DNA from: Chrysomallon squamiferum
Taxonomy: Eukaryota > Mollusca > Gastropoda > Neomphalida > Peltospiridae
Direction of reading: 5' to 3'
Assembly (NCBI GenBank): GCA_012295275.1
Contig: CM022665.1
Location: forward strand, 17,396,410-17,460,409
DNA: 64,000 nucleotides
The notes below the pieces were generated by a model. The model was not told the origin of the DNA. It did not search any database and was given only the letters and a program-made list of their open reading frames with translations. Positions 14,715 through 26,700 of the stretch are shown piece after piece (the first letter of the stretch is position 1; each line of letters opens with the position of its first letter). A program made the position numbers and the translations under genes.

Positions 14715-17700
14715 TTATTATTATTTTTTTTTTGTACAAATGTTCACTGAGAAGTTGATAATTTACCTTTCAGCAGATAGTGACTCACTGACAGAAGATT
14801 CATCTTCTTTGTCCCGAAAAGGAATCAGAAAGAAACCTGTGAGAGAATTGGAAAATATTTCTTCTCAGGGAAGACGGCTAGGTGAGAGAAAATTACTTAC
14901 TACTTTTGTAGTTACTGTTTTTTTACATTGTCATTATTGTTGTTTCTGGTGTTACTGTTGTTATTGTTGGTGACATTGTCATCATCACCACCATTGTTGC
15001 TGCTGATGTTATTGTTGATAATGACATAGTCATCCTTGTACATCTCTCCTGTTTCCTTTTCTTATTATTATCCTCACTAAAGTATTACACATTTCAGCGA
15101 TTGCATCAAAAATTGTGATAGGTTCTTTCTGGTTTGAATTAAAAAAAAAAGAAAAAAATAGACACAGAGCCACTGATTGGGAAAAAATGGCAAAAAGTAC
15201 AGTGAAGTTAGAGTTCCTGTTGCATTCTAGATATTTATTGTTTCTGTTATTTTTTGTTACAGCTCGCCATGAGCAGGTTACTGTTACTCACATCAGTAGT
15301 CCAGCAAAGTTCAATGTCCAGAGATTGAAGGACCAAAAGAGCATTGATCTGTTGTCTAAAGCTATAAACAATTGGTGTGAGGTGATTGCAACAGAGAAAG
15401 ATCGACCAGTGAATATAAAAAAAGGTATGTAATAAACATAAGCTGTATTCTCTGTCTTAATACAAGTTACAGTTAGTGTGTTAGGAAATTACTTAGAGAA
15501 AAAAAAAAACAAAAAAAAACAGGTGTAATCTCACACTTGCATAATAGGATAGGAGCATTTATACAACTCCCCAGTCACTTAACCAGTACACCAGTGAAAT
15601 AAACTGGTATATAATAATTTAGATATTTAATTTTAGCAACATTACTGTAGTTCATGGATGTAAAACGCATAATCATCACACACCTGTTTGGTTAATTCGA
15701 TACATTTTTTTTGCTGGCACATTGTTAACATTCACCTCTCCAATTCTTTTTTTCTGTTTCTGGCATATTCTTACATATTTACTTTTCTTGTTCAAACTAT
15801 CAGCGAATTTTTGTTTTCTGACAAATATTGAAACATAATTTATATTTACCATACTTTTTTTTTTTTTTTTTTTTACTTGCACTATCTTAGACATTTGATT
15901 TGGCATTTGCCTACTGTTTTTTTTTTTTTTTTTTTTTTATCCTTATATATTTAGTTTTCCAATTTTTATTTCCCATTCCTAAGATATTTTTCCTATTCTT
16001 ACTATGTGTTTGTTTCTGTAGGTGACTATGTTCTGGGGAGGTTCACAGCAGATGATCAGTGGTATCGGTGTATTGTCAAGGGAATTACAACAACAACAGA
16101 AACTGACTCTGAGGAAGTTTGCACCAAGACTCGCGTAGAAGTGTTGTACTTCGACTATGGAAACACGGAAATTCTGACATTGGACAGGTTGTAATTACAC
16201 CATTGTTTATTTCATAATTATTACATTTAATTCATGATGATAGTTTGTTAATTCTGTGAAGGTTTCAGTATTTTTATTTTAGAAGGAAAGAAGTACTATC
16301 ATAGGTAGATAATAAAAAATTATTATCTTATTACAGTTATAATTTTGTTACTATATTTGATATTATTGACACTATTTTTGTGTATATTTTTTGTTATTAA
16401 CATTATTTACTAGTACTACTACTACTACTATGCTGCTCCTGCTGCTCTTACCTCTACTATTGTTACTACTACTACTACTATTACTACTACCACTTCTACA
16501 GCTACTTTACTATTATTACAATATTTCAACTGTTATTATTATTACTACAGCTGCAATTAATATTATTAGTTCTGTTGTTTTTTAATTTACTTTCATTATT
16601 GTTAGTTTAGATAATAATATTATCAGCAAAACATTATTATTGTGCATTTTACTAGCATTATTGTTACCATAATCTACATAATTTTGCTGCTAACTACTAC
16701 TACAACAACTAATAACACTTATAGTATTGTTAATTTTGCTGTCACGGTTATTATTATTTCTTTAACTACTACTACCACTGCTACCATCACTTCTACTACT
16801 ACAACAACAACTACTGCTATTACTAGTACAATTGCTGTTGTTCTTCTCTTTAACAGACTGTACTCAATGCAGCCTCGATTTATGAAGAATGCTGAATTTA
16901 TGCTTGAGTGTTCACTCTATGACATTGTACCTGCTGATAAGGTAACAAATAACTTTATTTTCTCAGAGTATGATATGAAATAATTAAATGTGGATTACTA
17001 AAAGTGATAGTGTAATTATTTCTCTGGAAGAATGTCAAACTGCTCTATAAGTAGATAAATTAATATTAACATTCTGGAATGTATTAAATTTTTGAACATT
17101 ATATATGTATATATGATTTGACATCTAAGCTGACTTGTTCTTTGTGTGTGTGTGTGTGTGTGTGTGCTTCAGTAGGTGGCATTTGAGCATGAAAGGTTGT
17201 TTTATATGTAACTGAATTATATGGTGTGTGTGTTCATACATTCTGAAAGGTGAAAATAGTGCTTGTGGTATGTTCATGTTTTTCTACAAGATATTTAAAA
17301 TATATATGTCACATCTGTTAGTATATTTAAAATAATATTCTGTATGTGTCATGTTGTTATTTGCAGAGTGGTATTTGGTCTGCAGAGGCAGTTGAAACAT
17401 TTCTGAAAATGACAGAGGACAAACCCATGTTAATGACAGTATGTAAATTATTAATATTTTTTTAATTAATGTAAATAAACCCGTGTTAATGACAATATGT
17501 AAATCATTATTTAATTACTATGTGTGTACGTGAATATAGCCATAACACATTTTATTAATAAGTTTTAGTTCTTACTTCAGATCAGTCTAACAGTAGATCA
17601 TTTAAGAATAAAATAAAATAAAATAAATATAAATATCTGAAGATTTATCAACTTACTGTTTTATTTGCTTTATTTATATTCTGTATAAAAAAAGAATAAA

Positions 17701-20700
17701 AACAATTTTTTTTTTTTTTTTAAATATTTTAAAAACTTTATTATTATTATCTTTTTTTTTTTTTAGGTGGTTCACGACATGGGTAATGTTTTGCATGTAG
17801 ATCTACACAAGCCTCAGGAAGAAACAGATTTAGATGATCGCCCAGCATCTGTCCGAGATTGCCTTGTTTTCCTTGAACTTGCCAAGTTTGCCACATCTGC
17901 TGGCCCCAGGGCAATATTTGGTAAGTATCAGTTACAGGTGGATGGTTGTTTAACCCTTTCAGTGTTGTTGGTGAGATATGTTGATATGCTAGGTGATCAC
18001 TATTTTAGTGAATTATCTCAGTATTCAAGATCATCATCATTGGTGAGATACCTTGATATCCTAGCAGACCACCCTTGGCATGATACCTCAACATAACACA
18101 CTGGTTTTTGTATAGTGGTTAAAAACAAGTAATTTTCCCCAAAATAACAGGCACCAGGAAGGATGAGTTGCACTAAAATTGGTACTGAAAAGGTTAATGA
18201 TGCCTCTTATAACATAACTAAATATCTTCTCACAAACAGTTTAAAACAGCACTTTTATTAATTGAGATAATGTGTTATTTTAAAATATGTCTGATAAAAT
18301 AAACACATTTTAATATTTTTGATGTTTTCTGATTCTGTAGTGAAAGCAGGAATACAGTTCAGTGAAAATAGTTTTCCTTTTTTTCCTTTCCTTTTATTTT
18401 CTTCCTTTTCTGCCTTTTCTTTTCTTTCCGTCCTTTTTCTTTCTTACTTTCCTTCTCAATTTATTTTTTAATCTTTAAATTTTTTTTTTGATGAATGTGA
18501 TATCACTTTACAAACTTGCTGTATTTCAGTTCCATCATTCAAGAAGCGAGAGTACATGACAGCACAACCTATAGGATCTGGCGAGACATTTTTTGGAATG
18601 GTTGTCAATTTCAACACCCCTTCCAGTTTTTACATACAGCAGGTTTGTGAAACTAGCTAAAATTAATTTTTTATTTAAGATGACATTGTATTATATTTGT
18701 TATTTTTGTTATTTATTTTATTTTATTATTATTAATTATTTTATTTTATTTGACTTCATTGTTATTTTTAGTATTATTTTGTAATTTAATTTTATTTATA
18801 TACTTTTTCTTACAGCTAAGAATTATTATTTATAATGAAATATTTTTTTTCAATAATCTTGTTAAAACTTTTAAAAACTAGTTTCTGAGAAATATGTTGA
18901 ATGTTTTGTTTTAGGCAGGTGATGAGCAGGATTATTTGTGTAATTTAATGGCTGACATGCAGACCATATACTCGACTACAGGAAACCTGTATTCAGTATT
19001 CTGTCCACAGATAGGTCTGTTTTTACTTGGTTTTATAAGTTACATGTATTTTGTCTATAGATAGATCTGTTTTTAAATTAAAATGTAGAATATATACTGT
19101 ATATAAATATGCCTGGTATTACTTGTATGTAGAATGTTACATATATTCTGTCTATACATATTTCTGGTTGTACTTGTATATAGAATACATTATATTTATA
19201 TTGTCTACAAATGTCTTACATTACTATTTACTTACATTTAGAATTAGTTACATATATTTTGTCTATAAATAAGAATGTTTTTACTTGTATATCTAAGATA
19301 TTTTGTATATAAATGAGTCTGTTTTTACTTTTTTGTGGAATAAATTACATATATCTTTCCATAAATATCTCTTGTATGCTGATGTATTATAATTTCAAAA
19401 AGAAAATAAATTCTAATTATGATAATAAATTACTCTATGTTACTGCCTAATAAACTCAACATGCTGGATACCGCCTGTATTACAGGTATGGTGTGTGCTG
19501 CCCAGTATTCTGTGGATGATTTCTGGTACCGAGCAATGGTAGTTGGGTTGCCTGGGGGCAGGCAAGTTGACATTCTCTATGTTGACTTTGGAATAAAAGA
19601 GAGAATTTCTTATTTAAAAATTAAGAAACTCCTTGATGCACATTTAAAACTTCCACCACTGGTAAGCATAACATTAATGAAAACTAAAGGTTATAAATGA
19701 AATAGTGAAATGTGTTATATAGTGTTTGTTGGTAATTTCCATCTGATGATGAAACTTTCTGTAAATGTTAATGCAGTGGGGGTTTTTAAATACAGTATAA
19801 CAGACTTTTACAATATATTTTATTATTTGTTTTATTAGTACTAGCAAGCCACCTTTGCTAATAATAAATAAAGCATTTGTTTTATATGGTTGTTTCTTTT
19901 CTTTATACGTTTCTTTGGTTTTGTGACAGATAATTTGTTTTCTTTTTTTTTATCTCAAATTTAAAATAACACAAATATTTATTTTTTATTTTTTGTGGTA
20001 TCTCATTTTTGAAATAACAGTTTTTTATTTTTTTTATTATGTTTCATTTTTAAATAAATAATTTCTTTGCTGTTTTTTAATATCTCATTTTTAAAATAAA
20101 ACAAATTAGTTTTTTCTTTTTGGTAATTTTTCCTTTTTGAAATTGAAATATAAATTATTTTATTTTTTCCTTTTTGTAACATCTTGTTTTAAAAACATCT
20201 GCTTTCCATTCAGGCACATCACTGTGAACTGGCTGATGTGGTACCTATAGATACTGAAGCCATCTGGAGCACAGAGGTCAGTGACATTTTGATTTTATTG
20301 TAATGGGAATAGAAGCAGCTGGTATTATTTGTTTTACTTACTTTGTGTAGTGAAAGTGATGACAAAATAGCCACATTTTCGTATAACACTATACATAAAT
20401 AATAAATTAAAAAATGAATAAAAAATAATATATTTAAATTATGTTTATCTGTTTCTTAATAATTTTGTGAATGATGGTTACAGTTAATATTCTCTTTACA
20501 GGCCTGTACTTGGTGGACAGAGGCAGTGAAACTGAAAAAATTCTTGATAAAGGTCACTGGTAAGAAACAAGAGTATTTCTTTAACAAAAATATTTCTTTA
20601 TAAAATTTGATAACATTATAACTGGAAAAATATTGTAATCGAGTATTATGAAATATCAGGATAAATTTAAAAAAATATATATATCTAAACAGTATTTTAT

Positions 20701-23700
20701 AAATAATTTCTCTTAAAGGAACCAAACACATGCACACAAACACAAAGAAAAGAAAAAGAAAAAACAGTGTCAGTTTTGTTTTTCAGATTTGCAGGATGAG
20801 AAACTGTCTGTGGTTCTCTGTCAGGTTCATCCTACAGATATGACAATTCTGGGTTTCAGCATCAACTACTTTCTGGTGGAAAACAACTTTGCTAAAAGCA
20901 CAGGGAAATGGTCGGTATTAGAAAAGTTTCTTTCAGAAAAATATCAGTTAAAAATTGAAGATTATTATTACTGATATTTCTGTTGTCAAAAAAATAATAA
21001 ACAACATATTGAATTAAGAATATTTTAGGTAATTTAAATAACCCCAATAAAACAGTTTTTATTATTATTATTTTTTTATTATTATGCTGTTGAGAGTTCT
21101 GTAGTCATAAACATTTTCTGTGAATGTATATATGGAGTTTGTAGATGGAAAACATCACCAAAAAAATTACACATTATTGGCATTTTTTGTCGGTGTGTGG
21201 GGGATGGTTTGTAGGTTAGGGTCATTTCAGAGGGAGGGAGGAAATATCAAATTCAGATGACTTGAAATGTTGCAAGATATTTTATAGAAGAAGTAAGACA
21301 ACAAATATGTTTTAAAATGTGATGATATTTAACATCCGAGGAAAAACCAAATCCTAAATTTCTGTTTTCAGTTTGTAAATGTGTAATGTCATAGAAAATC
21401 TTTTTTGGTTTCCATGGTGTAGGTCGTGTGCCAATTGTCCTGAGATGCCTCCAGATTTGTCTACCCCTTATTTCAGAAACTTTGAAACAAAAGGTTCTGC
21501 AAAATATGAGCAGGTTTGTGTTACCTTATTTGAAGAATTAATCTACTGTCATTGAATGGTTTATGGAGATACTTGGTTTAGTAAGAATGATCACATTATA
21601 AACATCTTCTTTTGAAGAAGAGCATCTACCAATTCTCAAGTGATTTAGGTTAATTTTTCGGTACTTAATCATGAATTAATGTAACTTTAAGGGACACATT
21701 AGACAAAGAATGACAAAATTTGAAGTAAAAAAATAGTTTTTGAGTTTTTGACATGACCATTAAAAACAGTTATTCAGGTTTCTTTAATACAAGTTAAAAA
21801 GCCCAAATAAATTTAATTATTTGCAAAAAAAATGCATTTTGTGAGGTGCCTGTCATTGAAGTTTATGTATTTTAGTCAAATTCTGTATTTATTTCTGGGT
21901 TATATTTTTGATGCATGTTTCTCGAAACCTCCATGAAATTTGACATTCTGCATACCATTGGAAAGCCCCATTTTTGCAGAGAATTATGGGAACAATGTTC
22001 TAAAAATATTTATTTAGTGCACCCCAACCTGACAATACAACAGAAAAAATTAAGATAGTATCACCCATGGATTGGTCATATGATATCACATGACCTGTTG
22101 CCACATTCTGATTGGTTCATACTGTATTTCAGCATTATTTCCGGTGATATTATTTACATCTGTTCATTGATTCCCACCCCCACCCCCGTGCACATTGTTT
22201 GAGATTTAAATTCTCAAAATTATGGAGACTTACTGTGGAAATAAAACCAGTACAAAACATAAATTTGGGAAGCAGAAGCTATCTTGCAATAAACAATTAC
22301 AATGTGCACAAGAAAAATTGCAGAAAAAGCGAGGTCATTGAGGAAATGGAATTTAGTCACTGCTGGAGATTGGCAAGAACCAGGACCTTCCCCACCGACT
22401 TCCAAAACAAAATTGGAACATATTTTGGAAATCGAAGATGAAGAAGCAGATCATCATCCATTTGTTACTGATGACAACTGTCTTTTTGTGCAGGTGACAT
22501 ATTCAGACTCCTCATGTAATGGAACATTAACTGTTGATGTATGTGATCAGTTGAAAGGCCCTGTCGTCTAACTGCAGACACTTGTGCCACTTGTGAAAAG
22601 GTACACACTCAGACATTGTCATCAAATCATGTAGGTGGCCAGGGAAACAGATTTCCTTTCATCACCATCAGACCAAGAACCACATCATGATCATTGTCCA
22701 AAGGGTCCTTCCAGTGGGTGTTTTTATCAGTAAGCATTGGCTGTGGGTGAACAAGCAGGCAACCATGCTGAAAATGGGAGAACACCACTTTTCAAGGAAG
22801 TTGGGCAGTTTGTTAAGCCAATACACATTTGACTTGGTGATGAAAACCTGTTATGTCAGTATACAAAAGGGAACCCAAAAGATAGACTTTGTGGGAAAAT
22901 TAAGATAGGACAGTGGGGTTGCAGGGGCAGTGAGTGAATTACAATGCAGTAGCAGCACTGGGTTTACAAAAGTGAGTGGAGCTGCTATGAAACTAACCCA
23001 TTCAGAGGATTCTGAATTAATCCACATGATGGAAAGAAAATTGCTGTAATCCAAAAAAAGACAAAGTGAACAAAGACATTTGAAAAGGATTCAGCAACAT
23101 GAAATGCTTGCTGCAGGTGAAGGTGAACCTTCATATGCAGCTGGAGAATTTAAAATGTGAATATGTGATTATAACTTTCAAGTTACAAATGTGAACTAAC
23201 TGTTATTGGACTATACATAATGTAACAATAATGTGTATTAAAAAAATGGGTTTTTTAGATAAATGTTTCAGGGTTTTTTTTTTCAGAAGGAAATACATAC
23301 ACACAGTTATAATAAATAAACATAATATTACCCCTGTAGCTAGAATAAGTGGAAATATAGTTATAAAACTTTATTTGCTGTTTTCTCACATTTCATTTTT
23401 CATACTTTTCTAAATTTTTGGTATAACTTTTATAAAGTGTCTGGTATAAAATTATGTGAGTGAAAAAAGGTAACATTTTTCTTTTTTAAATATTTCTTTT
23501 GAAGCATTTAAAAAAAAGGCTAATTTCATTCTGCCATTTTGTAGAAATACCTGTTTGTTATGAACCCCAGCAGTTTGAATGATATATATATTGGTTTGGG
23601 TTGGAGAGGTTCATGATAATATTAAAAACAAAAGTAACCATTTGTCATAAAAGAATAAACTGGTACTAGTGTTTTAAGGTAACAAATGGGGATTATTTCC

Positions 23701-26700
23701 ATCAAGTTTCCATTCTATAACACAAAAAAATAATGATTTTGGATTTTCACTGCACGTGTGCCCTTAATTTTTACATCCATATTCTGAATTAGTTTAAGCT
23801 TAATTTTTATATCCATATTCTGAATTAATTTAAATCAATTTTGCTGCATCTACATCCAGAATTAACTTCAGGTTAATTTTTCTGTTTTTATATTCTGAAT
23901 TCATTTAAGCTTAATTTTTCTTATCAATATCCTGTCCTGAGATGATAGCTTATGCCACTGTATTATTATAAAGAAATGTACTCATTCAGTTAAAAATGTT
24001 TTAATTAATTGGATGTTTTTAACATGTTAGAATGTCTTTCTTTATTTTTTTATTTTTTATTGCTTTGTGTTTTGGTAAAATTAAAAATTTAATTAATCAA
24101 ATGTTGTCATTTGAGGGGGGGTTTTGTTTGGTTTTTTGTGTATAACTAAAGATTTAAATCCTTTGATGTGGATGTTGTTGCCCTGCTCAATATTATAATT
24201 TTTAATTTTAATTTTTTGTTTTGTAAAACTACAGTAATTATTGAATATCTTTATATTTTCAGGCAATGAAAGGAGAGCCAGCTGCTTCTGAGCATTTTTT
24301 CCCAACCCGGCCAATTAGCACTTCATCAGGTAAACAATCCCACAAAGACATTACCACAGATTTACAGGCCGGGGGAGAAACCAGTGCTGTAAATGTCTGC
24401 TATGAGTTCAGAGACTCATATGTGCCAAAGCCTGTTACCAAGGAAACAGACAATGTTGTTGTAGTGGGACCACTGACAAATGATGATGATGCATCTCCAG
24501 GAGGCAATACGAGGATTACATATTTGAGTAATGACAAGAAAACAGTTCATCCATCAAATGTCTGTAATACAAACAAATCTAATGTAGAAAGTAATACATC
24601 TACAAACACAAAAGTGCATGCTAATGATAATATTTCAAATTCCAGTAATGTTGCTGAATCAGAAGGTAAGAAAGGGACAGATGTTGAAAAGATGAAGTCA
24701 GAGAGGGGTGATTCTAAACAAAAAGAGACTGATGATGAGGGAAAGAATAAAACAAAAACATCAGAGATTCAAGTAGAAATTGTTGTCGCCCAGTATGAGT
24801 CACCTGCTGATTTTAGTGTCCAGATAGCCAACTCCGGATTGGAGGAGCTAGTCAGGTGAATTTGTGTGTTCGTGTATGTGTGTCAATACTTGTCTCTCTT
24901 AAATTGGCTTAGCTTTAGAATAAAAATTATAACAATAACAGTAGTAATGATGATCATAATAATCAGAGGAAGAAGAAGAAGATATCCCATGGATTTTCAC
25001 AAGTGAAGTTTATTAGCACTAAAATAAAAATCCCTAAACAAGATATTCATACATTAATACTATAGAGAAATGAAATCTGTAGAGTTTTATTTAAAAATTC
25101 ACAAAATTTAAAACTTACAGTTATATAATGAAACAACCAAACAGTCAGTGAGAGAGAAATCTAACAGGCTACTTTGTTTTCATTTAATAGAAACAATTTT
25201 TTTTTTTTTTTTATGCACCTTCCAGTGAGTGGGTATTTCAATTGACCAGATATTACATCCTAGAGGCTATGATAATCTTGTTGTTTGGCACTAGATTGGA
25301 TCAGAAATGTACATTATTATAATGCTTTGTTTTTTAGACTGATGGGAAGGTTACAGTCACAGTTTCAGAAGTCTCAACCTATATTCAGAGCTTGGACAAA
25401 AAATGATTTTTGTGTTGCAAGGTTCAGTGATGGTCTCTGGTACAGGTCCAAAATACTCAACATCCTTCCAGACAACTTCTACAAGGTAACATTTGTCTTA
25501 CAATATCAGATTTCCAAGTTTGTAATTTCATTATCAGTGGTCTCCCCAGCATTTGTCAAAGGGATGGTGGGAATGGGTGTGACTGGTGCAAGTTAATGAA
25601 GGGATGGTACAGAACATTTTTAGGGTACAAGTACTTTGAACAATATTCAAATTACTTGTTTGTCAAAAATACTCCTATAAATAATTGCATCAGATGTATT
25701 AAATATTAACAAGTTTATTTTATTTGCAATTAAATAAAATCAAAGTGTCTGTTCCCAGCAAGTTTTGTCTGGTTGTTCTGTGAATTATATTCTTTACATA
25801 ACTTTGTCTAATTGCATTCAGGATCCTTCCATTTATTTGTTCTTCAGATGTAATAATCTACCTGAGATGATTTTTAAAAAGAGTGACTATATTCTTTGAT
25901 TCTTCTGTATGATAATTTGATTTATTTCTTATAATGTTAAAGTTTATGATGGAGATAACAAACAGCTTATATATATTTTCTACACTAGCAAATATTTTGT
26001 TACTAATGACAACTAGTGTTTGTTAATAATTAAAGGATCAATTGTGACTGATGGAAAAAACTATTTTTTTTTTTTTTTTTTTTTTTTGTTTACTCATTAT
26101 ATCATATCCCACAGAGCAAAACATCTTTTACATAACACTTTTTAATTTTTAATTTTTATTTAATGATATTTCTAATGGACGTAAACTTCATTTTTCATTT
26201 ATAAAAATAAAATCATTATTTATGACAGGTTTTTTTTGTGGACTACGGGTTTGTTCAGACTGTTCCAAGTTCAGATTTGCGTATCCTCGATAATAATGAC
26301 CGCAGCCTACCATGTAAGGCTCTGAAGTGCCATCTAGCAGACGTTATATCTGCTGGTTCTGTGTCATCAGATGTGAACAGATGGTCACAGACGGCAAGTG
26401 AGTACATGAAGGAAGCCATTGCTAACAAGATTCTCTACATTAAACAAAAGGTATTTTCCTTAACACTATTTTTGATAATGTTTCATTTTATTTAAAATAG
26501 TTCAAAAGCAGAATGGCAAATACTGACTTGTACACAAAAGATATTGGTTAAAAATGATAAAGTATTAACCTGTAAAGAAACAATAATTGATACAAATGTG
26601 GGAATGAATATTTGTTAACAATACATTTTTATTACTGTTAGATGTAAAAGTCTGTTTCTGTTACATAATAATTTTTTTCTTTAGTTTTTTCTTAAAATGT

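Noticed and set aside
16391-16983. Poly-Thr/poly-Leu frames that run into exon 18
   Set aside because: They are translations of the ACT/TTA triplet tract. The link to exon 17 is broken by TAA immediately after its donor, and the 16857 acceptor gives the conserved reading.
20789-20974. Longer version of exon 26 ending at a stop near 20974
   Set aside because: It would truncate the protein in Tudor 2. The weak donor after 20910 joins exon 27 in phase (reading WSCANCPEMP), so the stop is intronic.
22199-22908. Open frames in intron 27 as extra RNF17-like exons or a nested host gene
   Set aside because: They lie between TTAA-flanked transposon ends, contain breaks, and exons 27 and 28 join in phase across them.
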